Assembly: GCA_038040485.1 (NCBI GenBank)
Contig: JBBPIE010000006.1
Coordinates: forward strand, 124,001 to 188,000
Source of the DNA: Onstottus_B arcticum
GTDB taxonomy: Bacteria; Acidobacteriota; Blastocatellia; UBA7656
Direction: 5' to 3'
DNA: 64,000 nucleotides
The position numbers were made by a program, and so were the translations under genes. Below are positions 8,319 through 16,815 of the stretch, piece after piece. Below the pieces are notes generated by a model. That model worked only from the letters and a program-made list of their open reading frames with translations, searched no databases and was not told where the DNA came from. The first letter of the stretch is position 1, and each line of letters starts with the position of its first letter.

Positions 8319-8801
8319 TTATGCATATGCGCTCGTCTTGCCACGGCGCCGCTTTGTGAGGGCGTAGATAATCGCGCCGATGATCAGGTTCAACGCCAGG
8401 CGTACAAAGAAGCCCTGCGAGTGACCGATCGCGTGCGCCGCTGGGTTGGGGAACATCTTTTCCACCATCTCCCACGGGCCTTGATAGTAAGTGCTCGCGC
8501 CGGTGCGTTCGGTTAGGAGAATGCCGGCTATTACCAGAACTTCACACCACACAGCGAGCGCGACAAACCAGACGCCGGCTCTAACATAGCTGCCGTTGCT
8601 GCTTCGTCCTTCCCTCAGGAAGATCAGAACCAAACCGACCAGCACCACGATAGTTATGCTTGCCAGAAAAGATCCCACGACGGTTGGCACGCCCAGCGGC
8701 GCAAGCAAGCCCTTAAGGAAGTATCGAATGACAGCGACTATCGCCGCGATCCCTGCCAGGGTGAATACGATACTTCGATTGGAACTCATGAATGTGCTCA
8801 T
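8319..8801 (-). CDS. Four-helix membrane protein of unknown function
   Basis: 160 residues with four hydrophobic segments (around 9-27, 33-55, 70-90 and 128-145) and a basic C-terminus (KRRRGKTSAYA). The ATG at 8801 is preceded by AAGGAGG with a six-base spacer; a GTG three bases earlier is also possible. The polar loop TERTGASTYYQGPWEMVEKM is between helices 3 and 4. I do not recognise a family. The gene converges with the FMN reductase gene and is divergent from the next one. Confidence 0.7.
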   Translation of the reverse strand: MSTFMSSNRSIVFTLAGIAAIVAVIRYFLKGLLAPLGVPTVVGSFLASITIVVLVGLVLIFLREGRSSNGSYVRAGVWFVALAVWCEVLVIAGILLTERTGASTYYQGPWEMVEKMFPNPAAHAIGHSQGFFVRLALNLIIGAIIYALTKRRRGKTSAYA

Positions 8802-9019
8802 CACTCACCTCCTTCGGGATCGAGTCCGCAGTAAACCGCGCTTCGACATTTGTCATTCGTTTGCTGCACCCGAACGCCGCTTCGCAAGCTTCAAACAGGC
8901 ATCGTCGCCTGATTTAGCTGGAATCGCCTGCACGGCGCGCTGGCACCCCGATTGCCCTTACTCGGTTGTCGAACGCTCTGACGCGTAGGCTTTAGGAACC
9001 GAGAGAGGAGACAATTATC

Positions 9020-9601
9020 ATGAAGCGCGCTTCCTTGTCGATTTTCGCAGTCCTTTCTTTGCTGCTCACTCAACTGCAGCCGATCGTCTTTGGCCAATCA
9101 ACACGAGGCTTGTTGCCGGCCACTGAAACGACTCGCCTCAACGAACCCGCTTCAGACGCGGGTGATAAGCCACAACCTGGCAATCGAGCGCCGCACACCG
9201 CGTCGCCGCCGGACCCTGCTGCTCACAAAACATCTCCGGCGTCTCCACCGGCGCAGACCGCATCGCCGGCGGACCCTGCGGTTGAGAAGGTCAGACACAG
9301 CGTTGAGAAGACCGGCATGGCCCAGAAGATTACGGTGTTCCTCAAAAACGGCGACGCTCTGCACGGGGCGGTCACGAAGATCGAGAGAGACGAATTCGCG
9401 ATTGCCGAAGTGGATTTCCAGCGGATCTTCACGATTCAGTACAAAGACGTAAAGAAGACACGGAGCGGATATGGAGAGATAAACCTGCTTAGCGGAAAAA
9501 GAGTCAATCCTCCGAAGGGTGCCAAGATCGCAGTCCACGTTGGACTTCTATTCCTGATCATTGGCCTGCCGGTGATCATCCTTGCAACGGCAAAGGACTG
9601 A
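9020..9601 (+). CDS. Secreted/membrane-anchored hypothetical protein with Pro-Ala repeats
   Basis: 193 residues. It starts with a signal peptide (MKRASLSIFAVLSLLLTQLQ), then a low-complexity linker with imperfect repeats of TASPPDPAAHKT / TASPADPAVEK. A compact domain follows (KITVFLKNGDALHGAVTKIE...FAIAEVD...FTIQYKDVKK), which looks like an Sm/YrzK-type small beta-barrel also seen in Acidobacterial secreted proteins. A C-terminal hydrophobic helix (VGLLFLIIGLPVIILATA) would leave it anchored. Function unknown. Confidence 0.75.
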   Translation: MKRASLSIFAVLSLLLTQLQPIVFGQSTRGLLPATETTRLNEPASDAGDKPQPGNRAPHTASPPDPAAHKTSPASPPAQTASPADPAVEKVRHSVEKTGMAQKITVFLKNGDALHGAVTKIERDEFAIAEVDFQRIFTIQYKDVKKTRSGYGEINLLSGKRVNPPKGAKIAVHVGLLFLIIGLPVIILATAKD

Positions 9602-9616
9602 CGCATGCTTCTCGCA

Positions 9617-9736
9617 CTAGCAGGCCAGGTGAATCGCGTCGCCTAACGAGACGATCAGTGGTGCGCTTTCGGGATGCTCTGATTGAAGAGCGCTCCACGC
9701 GCTGCATAGTGTTGAGAGTTTGGCCCGGGCTCGTGA
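9617..9736 (-). pseudogene. Possible C-terminal remnant of a PIN-domain (VapC-like) toxin
   Basis: The minus strand encodes KLSTLCSAWSALQSEHPES followed by PLIVSLGDAIHLAC and a stop. The LGDAIHLA segment is typical of the last conserved Asp region of PIN-domain ribonucleases, and after it the frame stops prematurely. No N-terminal half precedes it. It lies next to two small unrecognised genes (9753-10206). It could be chance similarity; confidence is low. Confidence 0.25.
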
Positions 9737-9752
9737 GCTAGAGTTGCACCCT

Positions 9753-10085
9753 TCAAACAGAGTGATTGACTGAGAACACGACAACCAAGATCGCTTCTTC
9801 TTGCAGTGCGCGATCGGCAGCTTCTCTGAGTTTGTCACTGTACTTCGAAATGATCTCGACGTTCTCTCTGAAGCCGTAAGGAGTGTCCGTGTAGATAAGA
9901 GCAATTCGGTCTTGTAGCATCAGGCCGGCGTGGGAGAGATAGCTCCCATCCAACCCGCGTATGATAGTGCAGCCGCCGAATGTATAAGTGAATTCTCGTT
10001 CGAGAGCTGCGAGTAGATCCTGATAAGCGGGCTTAGGAAGATCCGGGAGATAAACTTCAACCCTTGCCTTTTCTGATAGAGGCAA
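9753..10085 (-). CDS. Conserved-looking hypothetical protein, second gene of a small pair
   Basis: 110 residues from a TTG start with GGAGAAG seven bases upstream (MPLSEKARVEVYLPDLPKPA). The protein reads as an alpha/beta fold: ARVEVYLPDLP, FTYTFGGCTIIRGLDGSYLS, DRIALIYTDTPYGF, and a helical C-terminus with EAILVVVFSVNHSV. No catalytic motif is recognised. It overlaps the upstream 49-codon gene by 29 bases, the tight arrangement seen in two-gene modules. A toxin-antitoxin or defence-like role is possible but unsupported. Confidence 0.6.
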   Translation of the reverse strand: MPLSEKARVEVYLPDLPKPAYQDLLAALEREFTYTFGGCTIIRGLDGSYLSHAGLMLQDRIALIYTDTPYGFRENVEIISKYSDKLREAADRALQEEAILVVVFSVNHSV

Positions 10086-10206
10086 TGAACTTCTCCTTCC
10101 GCTTATCGAAGTCCTGGGTTCGCTTCAGAGATTCTTCCGGAGTTAGCTTAGCCCGGGGCGGCCGCTCGATCTTGATCTCTCTAATGTCTTTCAGCCTCTT
10201 CGCCAT
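10057..10206 (-). CDS. Very small basic protein, first gene of the pair
   Basis: 49 residues: MAKRLKDIREIKIERPPRAK, then LTPEESLKRTQDFDKRKEKF, ending in a basic tail. It is highly charged and helical by appearance. The stop codon lies inside the next gene's start region (29-base overlap), which supports the two being translated together. The pattern (short charged upstream protein, about 110-residue downstream protein) resembles antitoxin-toxin order. No family recognised. Confidence 0.5.
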   Translation of the reverse strand: MAKRLKDIREIKIERPPRAKLTPEESLKRTQDFDKRKEKFIASIRKGKG

Positions 10207-10306
10207 TGCAACCTCTGCTCGTGAATTCGCTCGTATTGTAACACGACTGCCCGCGCCTGCAGGCGCAAAGACAGAACCATCAATCCACCGTTCCGAGTTT
10301 TCACCG

Positions 10307-11743
10307 CTACTGTAGGGCCAGCTCGCCGATCGTGTGAAGCTTCATTGACAAGGACAAGCTCTTGTCCTTCAACCGGCCGGCCATTATCACGACACTCTCG
10401 CCGAGTTCGGCCAGCTTGTATTCGAGCAGTGACTTGTCCGCGCGCACAAGCATATCGTCGGATGGATCGGTAGTGGGATGCGGGAAATAAGGCTCGACTC
10501 CCCACACCGCCGCGAGCTGCGCGCGGGTCAGCGCGAGTTCGGTGAAGGCGATGATTCGTTGCTTTGGTCGAAGCGCGGCGATGCGACGAGCCATGTAGCC
10601 TTGCTGCGTCACCACTATGATCAAGCGACAGCCAATCTCTTCGGCGGCGAACGCCGCTGCTTCGGCAATGGCGCGAGTGTTTGAGCCCGAACGATTGCCA
10701 ATGATGGCGCGTCTCATCATCTCACTCGCCGGCTGCCCCATCTCCTCAGTCGCGCAGATGATTCGATTCATCATCGCGACGGTTTCCACTGGGTAGCGTC
10801 CGATCGCCGTCTCTCCCGAAAGCATCACGGCGTCCGAGCCGTCGAGGATCGCGTTCGACACGTCTGAAGCTTCGGCGCGCGTCGGCGTCGGATTCTCAAT
10901 CATCGACTGCAACATCTGCGTAGCCGTGATGACCTGCTTCTCGGCGATGAGCGCATCGCGGATGATCATTTTCTGAAGCACCGGCACCCGCTCGGTCGAA
11001 GTCTCGACTGCAAGATCGCCTCGCGCGACCATTACACCGTGAGACGCGTCGAGGATGTTTGCAAAGTCATCGATGGCTTCCGGCTTTTCGATCTTTGCAA
11101 TGAGCCGGGCCTTACTTCCAAGTTCGTCGATCAACCTCCGAGCTTGAAGGCAATCTTCGGCGCGCCGCACGAACGACTGCGCGACCAGATCGATCCCGTG
11201 TTCGACCCCAAACTTGAGATCGACGATGTCCTTTTCGGTAATCGACGGAATAGAGAGCTGGGCGCCGGGAAGGTTGATGCCCTTGTGGTCGCCGAGCTTA
11301 CCACCGTGCATGACCCGGGCGATCACCTCGGTCTCGGTTGTTGAAAGCGCCCGAAGCTCTAGCTCGCCGTCGCTCAACAGTATTCGGTCGCCCGGATGCA
11401 CATCGCGGGCAAGCGCCGAGTAGCTCGCCGAAAAGCGCGAGGCGTCGCCCTCGATCTGTTCTGTTGTGATGCGCACTTCGGCGCCGTCTTCGAGAAGGGC
11501 TTCGCCGCCCTTCAGCTTGCCAGTGCGAATCTTGGGGCCGGAGAGATCGAGCATGATTCCGAGCGGACGGTCCAGTTCGGCGGCGACGCGGCGGATACGC
11601 TTGATGATTTCGCCGTGGTGCTCGCGCTCGCCGTGCGACATGTTCACGCGAGCTACGTCCATCCCGGCGAGCATGAGCTGGCGGAGTTTGTCTTCGGATT
11701 CGGAAGCGGGTCCGATGGTGGCTACTATTTTTGCTCGTCGCAT
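10307..11743 (-). CDS. pyk: Pyruvate kinase
   Basis: 478 residues. Phosphoenolpyruvate plus ADP to pyruvate plus ATP, the last step of glycolysis, in the cytosol. All family blocks are present in order: KIVATIGPASES at the N-terminus, VARVNMSHG, MLDLSGPKIRTG, IAKIEKPEAIDDF (the catalytic Lys), VMVARGDLAVE, ITATQMLQSMIENPTPTRAE, and SDAVMLSGETAIGRYP. The C-terminal allosteric domain follows. The frame extends 42 codons upstream, but the homologous start is the Met at 11743. A GGAGG sits 16 bases before it, rather far. The gene ends on its own, with no obvious operon partner. Confidence 0.95.
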   Translation of the reverse strand: MRRAKIVATIGPASESEDKLRQLMLAGMDVARVNMSHGEREHHGEIIKRIRRVAAELDRPLGIMLDLSGPKIRTGKLKGGEALLEDGAEVRITTEQIEGDASRFSASYSALARDVHPGDRILLSDGELELRALSTTETEVIARVMHGGKLGDHKGINLPGAQLSIPSITEKDIVDLKFGVEHGIDLVAQSFVRRAEDCLQARRLIDELGSKARLIAKIEKPEAIDDFANILDASHGVMVARGDLAVETSTERVPVLQKMIIRDALIAEKQVITATQMLQSMIENPTPTRAEASDVSNAILDGSDAVMLSGETAIGRYPVETVAMMNRIICATEEMGQPASEMMRRAIIGNRSGSNTRAIAEAAAFAAEEIGCRLIIVVTQQGYMARRIAALRPKQRIIAFTELALTRAQLAAVWGVEPYFPHPTTDPSDDMLVRADKSLLEYKLAELGESVVIMAGRLKDKSLSLSMKLHTIGELALQ

Positions 11744-11831
11744 ACGTGTAATGGTGGCCTCCGCGGTCGGCGCATACTCATGAGGCGCGCCGTCGTGGCT
11801 GGCGCATATTTGTAAGGGCGGCCCTGTAAGC

Positions 11832-12467
11832 TTACGAGCCGGCGGCCGCGCGGTTGACTGCTTCATCAAGCGCCTTGCCGTGTGACTCGCTGTAACCGAT
11901 CAGGTGCTTAACCAGTCTTCCCTTGCGATCAAAAACAAGAGTCTGAGGAATCGTGTCATCGTCGCTGCCCAGGTAAGACAAGAACATATCGTCGCTGGCC
12001 ATCGCGATCGTGTAGTTGATTCCGAAGCCGTCGATGAACTTCCGAATCGCTTCGGGCGTTGATCTGCCTCGGTCGTCGATGTGCAGCCCGATGACTTCAA
12101 CCCCTCGCGCGCTGTTCTCGCGAGCGATGCGGACCAACTGAGGAACTTCCTGGCGGCAAGGCGGACACCACGTAGCCCAGAAATCCATCACGACAACTTT
12201 GCCGCGATAGTTTGAGAGCTTGATCGTGCGGCCTTCGATTGTCGGCACTTCGAAATCGGCGGGCGTGGTCACTCCCGCGGCCGAAACCGGCGAGCCTGGC
12301 AACACAAGCTTTGAAACCACAGCCTCATCAGGATGACCCCCGAGAAGCGTGTAGCCTACGGTTGCTATCAGCGCGACGACGACCGCGGTCGCGATTAGCC
12401 GGCCGGGCGTCCAAAGCCTTGATGAGTTCTCTTGTTGAGACATGGATGAAGAGTCTTGTTGAGCCAT
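11832..12467 (-). CDS. TlpA-family membrane-anchored thioredoxin
   Basis: 211 residues. A single N-terminal membrane segment (about 24-42, LIATAVVVALIATVGYTLLG) leads to a periplasmic AhpC/TSA-Redoxin domain with the active site FWATWCPPCRQEVPQ (Cys101, Cys104). Later features are VEVIGLHIDDRG and a cis-proline region DTIPQTLVFDRKG. It is a disulfide reductase of the TlpA/ResA type, used in cytochrome c maturation or periplasmic protein repair. It lies just upstream of pyk on the same strand, but a functional link is not implied. Confidence 0.9.
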   Translation of the reverse strand: MAQQDSSSMSQQENSSRLWTPGRLIATAVVVALIATVGYTLLGGHPDEAVVSKLVLPGSPVSAAGVTTPADFEVPTIEGRTIKLSNYRGKVVVMDFWATWCPPCRQEVPQLVRIARENSARGVEVIGLHIDDRGRSTPEAIRKFIDGFGINYTIAMASDDMFLSYLGSDDDTIPQTLVFDRKGRLVKHLIGYSESHGKALDEAVNRAAAGS

Positions 12468-12533
12468 CTATTGCTTTCTGATCTTCAATCGCTAACCGAT
12501 GAACACTGCCGAGCTATCCGGTTCCGATCGTAC

Positions 12534-12562
12534 GGAGGCAGGCAGGGATGCCTGCGCCCCAG
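12534..12562 (+). repeat. Half copy of the GGGAGCGC palindromic repeat family
   Basis: Contains GGCAGGGATGCCTGCGCCCC, matching the right arm of the complete element at 22681-22754 and the half copy at 42311-42337. Only one arm is present. Confidence 0.6.
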
Positions 12563-12564
12563 GG

Positions 12565-12735
12565 CTAATCCTGCTGCTGGTCGGCTTCCTCGGACGTGTC
12601 TTTAAGCGGGGCCGAGACGCGATAGTCCTCCGAAGCCCAGTTACCCAGATCGATGATCTTGCATCGCTCGGAGCAAAACGGCCGATACAGGTTGTCTTTC
12701 CAGGTAGTTGGTTTTTCGCAGATCGGACACTTCAC
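12565..12735 (-). CDS. yacG: YacG-like zinc protein (DNA gyrase inhibitor family)
   Basis: 56 residues from a GTG start nine bases after GAGG. The zinc-binding pattern is C-x2-C-x15-C-x3-C (VKCPICEKPT ... YRPFCSERCKIIDLGNW), followed by the family's LGNWASEDYRV. The acidic tail EEADQQQD is common. In E. coli, YacG binds GyrB and blocks gyrase. Here it sits between the thioredoxin gene and a DUF2442 gene, not next to coaE as in some genomes. The longer reading frame to 12867 has no homologous start. Confidence 0.8.
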   Translation of the reverse strand: MKCPICEKPTTWKDNLYRPFCSERCKIIDLGNWASEDYRVSAPLKDTSEEADQQQD

Positions 12736-12751
12736 AGTCGGATACCTCGAT

Positions 12752-13000
12752 TCAAGCCGCCTGAAGCGACTTTGCCATCTCGTGCAGCGTTTCTGGGGCA
12801 ATGTCGGCGCCGTTAGGCCACGAGACCGTCCCGCCCTCAAGGAAGAACCTTTCGAAATATCTAACATCCTTTAACAGTTCGAATACTGGCCCCTCAAGCC
12901 ATTGCGCAAAGTCGATGGTCTCCCCGACTCCGTCGTTGAACGTAAGTTTTATCAAGTACTCGCCGCGGTACTCGGCTTCAATTACTGATGGCAACTCCAT
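12752..13000 (-). CDS. DUF2442 domain protein
   Basis: 82 residues (MELPSVIEAEYRGEYLIKLT ... LEGPVFELLKDVRYFERFFLEGGTVSWPNGADIAPETLHE). The VSWPNGADIAPETLYE motif identifies DUF2442. Members often sit in toxin-antitoxin-like or small mobile neighbourhoods, and here a MazF-like pair lies just upstream. Molecular function unknown. Confidence 0.85.
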   Translation of the reverse strand: MELPSVIEAEYRGEYLIKLTFNDGVGETIDFAQWLEGPVFELLKDVRYFERFFLEGGTVSWPNGADIAPETLHEMAKSLQAA

Positions 13001-13050
13001 AGCTCGATCTCTCGCTTGTGGTCATGCCGAAATAGATTTGTAGTCTTGTT

Positions 13051-13390
13051 TCAGCTATTAACCAGATAGTCGCTTAGTCTCTTCAGGAGGCGCTTATGAC
13101 GTTCAGAGGCAATCGAACCAATCGAACCAACTATGTTCTGATGAGGAAGTACAGTTAGAAACCCGAGTCTGATCAATGACTCGGCGTTCAGTCCGCTGGC
13201 AACAAAGTCTACGTCAGCCGGAGCGATTACTTCATCGAAGTCTTTAACTGCGTGGCGCATTTGCGTACTCACACCGCAAACAAGGATATCCCGAAAGGGC
13301 GGCATCTGGCGCAAGACAATTGCCGGACGAATCCTTGACCACTCCGTCAGCTTGTGGCATTGCCACGATGACTACGTCACCTTCCTGCAT
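13051..13390 (-). pseudogene. MazF/PemK-type toxin gene with +1 frameshift
   Basis: The ATG at 13390 begins MQEGDVVIVAMPQADGVVKD. The frame then runs off, while the frame shifted by one base continues with RPAIVLRQMPPFRDILVCGV, then VIAPADVDFVASGLNAESLI and SIGSIASERHKRLLKRLSDY. Joined, these give a 112-residue MazF-like endoribonuclease. One extra base (about 13330, the second T in GATTCG on the coding strand) breaks it. As read, the toxin would be inactive unless the frame is restored in translation. It may be real decay or a base-calling error. It overlaps the antitoxin gene by 14 bases. Confidence 0.8.
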
Positions 13391-13616
13391 ATTCGGTGTT
13401 CCACTCTTTGATCTGGTCCCGTGAGTACTCCGGCTCATCATCACCGTAAGCCCGCGCTAAGCTCTCCAAAGCAAGGCGCGTCCAATCTTCCCGTTCTTCG
13501 TCAGCAGCGCGTGGCACCACAGTGACAATCAGTTCGGTATTTGGTTCAAGTTCAAACGGCTCGTCGAGCCGAATCTGTTCGCCATCAAAATGAGCGCGCA
13601 AAGTCACAGGTTCCAT
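13377..13616 (-). CDS. Antitoxin of the MazF-like pair
   Basis: 79 residues from the ATG at 13616, which has GGAGG eight bases upstream (a longer frame to 13664 lacks this). Sequence MEPVTLRAHFDGEQIRLDEP with FELEPNTELIVTVVP resembles an AbrB-like/DUF104-type beta N-terminus. The acidic C-terminus EREDWTRLALESLARAYGDD and EYSRDQIKEWN would wrap the toxin. The antitoxin is intact although its toxin is frameshifted. Confidence 0.75.
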   Translation of the reverse strand: MEPVTLRAHFDGEQIRLDEPFELEPNTELIVTVVPRAADEEREDWTRLALESLARAYGDDEPEYSRDQIKEWNTEYAGR

Positions 13617-13819
13617 TTCCCAATCCTCCGAGAGAATTCTACAATCACGTCGTTTGTTACCCAACCCATGAACGCTGCATCAAGTCAAAACGAGTCACAA
13701 TCTCTTCGATTCACCCGAGCGTGCGACATCAAGTCAGCGCTCTCGCGTGCAATGTTGAGGCGCCAGATTGGTACCTCAAAAGACTCAGCCTTTTTCGTTG
13801 GTTAGCCGAGCACCTGAAA

Positions 13820-16402
13820 TCAGCGCTTCAAGTTTCTTTCGAACAACTTAAAGATTCGCTTGTACTCATCAGCCCAACTCGTGGGTTCAACGAAGCCGTG
13901 ATCCTCAACCGGGTAAACCGCAAGCTCCCAGTTCTCTTTTTTCAGCTCGATCAGCCGCTGCACCAAACGCACTGTGTCCTGGAAGTGCACATTCACGTCG
14001 ACCATGCCGTGACAGATCAACAGCGCGCCTTTGAGTTTGTCCGCGAAGTAAATCGGCGATGACTGCTTGTAAGCTTCCGCGTCCTTTTGCGGCAGGTTCA
14101 AGATGTTCGACGTGTACGGATGGTTGTAGTGAGCCCAGTCGGTAACGGGTCGCAGCGCGGCGCCGGCGGCAAACACATCCGGCTGAGTGAACAAGGCCAT
14201 CAGCGTGATGAATCCGCCGTAGCTCCCGCCGTAAAGCCCTATTCGTTTCGCGTCTACTCCCTGCTCGCGAACAAGCCACGCCGCCGCATCGACTTGATCG
14301 TCCAGGTCCTTGCCGCCCATATGACGATAGATCGCCGTGCGCCAGTCGCGGCCGTATCCCGACGACGCGCGATAGTCCACGTCCAGCACCGTGTAGCCGT
14401 TCTCCATCAACAGGTGGTGGAACATATACTCCCGGAAGTAGCTCGCCCAATAACGATGCACGTTCTGCGCGTAGCCCGCTCCGTGCACGAAGATCACCGC
14501 CGGCCCGCCTCGCTTTGCATTCGCCGGTTTGTACAGACGCGCCGGCACTTCGACTCCATCGCGAGCCTTGAAAGTCACGATCGGCGGATCTATCCAGTTG
14601 TAGTTCCAGAACTCGGGCGCGGGCGACGACGTGATCTTCTTCGCTTCGGCTCCGGCGCGATTCTCGGTGATGTAAAGCTCCGGCGGTTTGTTGCTGTAAG
14701 AGTAAATCAGCGCCAGCATCTTTTCATCGGGCGACACAAAGGCCTGATTGCCGCCGGGCATCGACGTGACCTTAGTTCGCTCGCCGCCCTCGACCGGCAT
14801 CGAGTAGATGTGCCGCTCGCCCGGATGAACTTCGCTGGTGGTGAGAAGGAACTTCGACTTGTCATCCGACAACTGAGCGCCGGTCACTTCCCACTTGCCT
14901 CTTGTTAGCTGCTTCGCTTCGCCTCCGTCGTAATGCGTGGTGTAGAGATGCGAGTAGCCGTCGCGTTCCGACTGGAAGTAAATCGTCTTGTTGTCGCGCA
15001 GCCAGCCGACCCCAAAGAGTCCGGGCCCTTGAATCCACGCGTCGTCGTGATCGCTGAAGATGACTCGCATCTTTCCGGTTGCGGGATCGAGCGCGAGTAT
15101 CCAGCGGTCTTTGTTATCGCCCGCGCGCGCCATCACAACGGCTTTGGCTCCGTCTTCAGACCAGACCGGCGCCAGGAGTTGGACGTCTCGCTCTCGCGGG
15201 TCGGAGCGCTCGCGCGTCTCTTTGGATTTGCCTGCCTGATCGCCTGAGCCATCGCCCGCCGCGGCTGCCGCCGCTTTCGCTTCGGTTGCGGCTTTCGCTT
15301 CGGTTGCCGCCTTCGCTTCAGTTGCGGGAGCCAGCTTCTGGCCGTGATCCAGCCATTTCACCTCGCCATTTTCGACGTTCAGGATCGCGATTCGCGAGCG
15401 CGACTGCGAGTCGCCGACCTTGGTCCGGGCGCCGATGTCTTCGGTGTAAGAAGTCTCCGTGACGTAGTTCGGAACGATCGTAGTCTTCGAGCCTTCGCCT
15501 TGTTCGTTGACCGTTGCGAGCACGGTCTTCTCGTCTGGTGAGAGCTGAAGCGCCGCGACTGATTGACGAGCGCCAGCGTTGAACGGCTTGCGAGGGTTCT
15601 CGCGTTTGCGTTTCTCTTCATCCTCTTCGCGTTTCTGCGCGCGCCGCTTAACGATATCCAGCAACTCGCGCTCTTCTTTCTTCAAGTACTCCTGACTGTC
15701 GGTGCCCTTCTGCTCGGTGGTCGCTTCAGCCCGCGCGCGCCCGCCGCCCTGGCCGAACCCAAACCCGCCGCCTCCGCCGCCGGCTACTGGAGGCGTAGTC
15801 GCGGCGCCGCCGATTCTCACGTCGGTCATCTGCACCAGAGACCCGGTGTCCAGCGACATAACAAACAAGTTGTTCGCGCGAGTGAAGTAAACGCGCCGCT
15901 GGTCTCGGGTGAAGTGAGCGTTGGTTTCGGCGTCAGTCGTTGCGGTGATCTGTCTCCGCTGACCCGCCGTGTGATCGTATAGAAACACATCACCGCTATC
16001 GACAAAGACCGTGAGCTTTTTGTCTTTGGAGAGTTCGCCGAAAACGGGCGGCGCGTTTTTGGCTTCGGCCTCGGTGAGCTTTTTCAGTCCCGAGCCGTCG
16101 CGATTGACAGTGTAGGTATCGAAGTCCTTCTCGCGCCGCTCGTTCGCCTGTTTCCATTGAAAGTAGATTCGCTGCCCGTCCTGCGACCAACGAACAGCAC
16201 GCGGCTCGTAGCCTACAAGCTCGAAGCCTCGCATGATGTTGTCGATGGTGAGCGCGAACTTGCCATTAGCCGAGCCGGCCGATGCCGGTTGCGAGCTGGC
16301 GCCCTTTCGCTGAGCGATCGCGGGCGCGACCTGCGCGGCTATCAGAATGATGGTTAGGGAAAGGACGACACTTCGCTTTGAAAGCGTGTGACGCTTGTTC
16401 AT
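13820..16402 (-). CDS. Secreted prolyl-oligopeptidase-family peptidase (S9)
   Basis: 860 residues from the ATG at 16402 (GGAGG five bases upstream). A signal peptide (SVVLSLTIILIAAQVAPAIA) is followed by a seven-bladed propeller (roughly 60-600) and a C-terminal alpha/beta hydrolase. The catalytic triad can be placed: Ser727 in YGGSYGGF, Asp802 in HGMVDVNVHF and His835 in VEDHGF. The enzyme cleaves peptides outside the cytoplasm. Two low-complexity insertions occur in the propeller, a GGGGGGFGFGQGGGR stretch and a TEAKAA tandem repeat (15271-15326). With the two POT transporters just upstream on the same strand it makes a plausible peptide-feeding set. Confidence 0.92.
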   Translation of the reverse strand: MNKRHTLSKRSVVLSLTIILIAAQVAPAIAQRKGASSQPASAGSANGKFALTIDNIMRGFELVGYEPRAVRWSQDGQRIYFQWKQANERREKDFDTYTVNRDGSGLKKLTEAEAKNAPPVFGELSKDKKLTVFVDSGDVFLYDHTAGQRRQITATTDAETNAHFTRDQRRVYFTRANNLFVMSLDTGSLVQMTDVRIGGAATTPPVAGGGGGGFGFGQGGGRARAEATTEQKGTDSQEYLKKEERELLDIVKRRAQKREEDEEKRKRENPRKPFNAGARQSVAALQLSPDEKTVLATVNEQGEGSKTTIVPNYVTETSYTEDIGARTKVGDSQSRSRIAILNVENGEVKWLDHGQKLAPATEAKAATEAKAATEAKAAAAAAGDGSGDQAGKSKETRERSDPRERDVQLLAPVWSEDGAKAVVMARAGDNKDRWILALDPATGKMRVIFSDHDDAWIQGPGLFGVGWLRDNKTIYFQSERDGYSHLYTTHYDGGEAKQLTRGKWEVTGAQLSDDKSKFLLTTSEVHPGERHIYSMPVEGGERTKVTSMPGGNQAFVSPDEKMLALIYSYSNKPPELYITENRAGAEAKKITSSPAPEFWNYNWIDPPIVTFKARDGVEVPARLYKPANAKRGGPAVIFVHGAGYAQNVHRYWASYFREYMFHHLLMENGYTVLDVDYRASSGYGRDWRTAIYRHMGGKDLDDQVDAAAWLVREQGVDAKRIGLYGGSYGGFITLMALFTQPDVFAAGAALRPVTDWAHYNHPYTSNILNLPQKDAEAYKQSSPIYFADKLKGALLICHGMVDVNVHFQDTVRLVQRLIELKKENWELAVYPVEDHGFVEPTSWADEYKRIFKLFERNLKR

Positions 16403-16490
16403 GAGACCTCCACGTTCCACTGAATTGGGCTTTGAGAAGAGAAGAATCTTAAGTCAGGAAGGCCGGGCTTTGAAAGCGATCTTCAGGGTT

Positions 16491-16755
16491 CTAATGTCCT
16501 TGTTCTCGAATCTGTAGGAACTCACTGGACTTGTCAGCCAAACGATCCAGGACATCAAACGCCGAGTGAGAGCTGCTCGGGTCTTTGCGATATTCCTGTA
16601 GGTCGGGCCTCCGCAAGCTCAAGGTGACTCTCGGGCACTGGTATCTCCCCCGGAGCGTCTGCAATCTGGTCCCATAACGCCAGGAGGTAGCGCACCTGTT
16701 CAGACTTTGAGAGCTTGCTGAAGCCTGGCGGTTCTGGAATCGGTGTTTGCGACAT
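16491..16755 (-). pseudogene. Addiction-module antitoxin with +1 frameshift, plus toxin remnant
   Basis: The frame from 16755 gives SKSEQVRYLLALWDQIADAP and ESHLELAEARP, the pattern of a TIGR02574-like antitoxin. At about 16602 one extra base breaks it; the +1 frame resumes with LQEYRKDPSSSHSAFDVLDR and LADKSSEF, ending at 16491. Just downstream (16455-16490) the minus strand reads RTLKIAFKARPS and a stop, which looks like the first residues of a ParE toxin whose remainder is gone. The whole module therefore appears decayed. Confidence 0.7.
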
Positions 16756-16815
16756 ATGTTTCGTCGTTTACCACTGATGATAAGGCACGTTTGTGTATTT
16801 GCTCGATCAGTGACA

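Noticed and set aside
11744..11869. 42-residue N-terminal extension of pyruvate kinase
   Set aside because: Not homologous to pyruvate kinase; overlaps the end of the thioredoxin gene.
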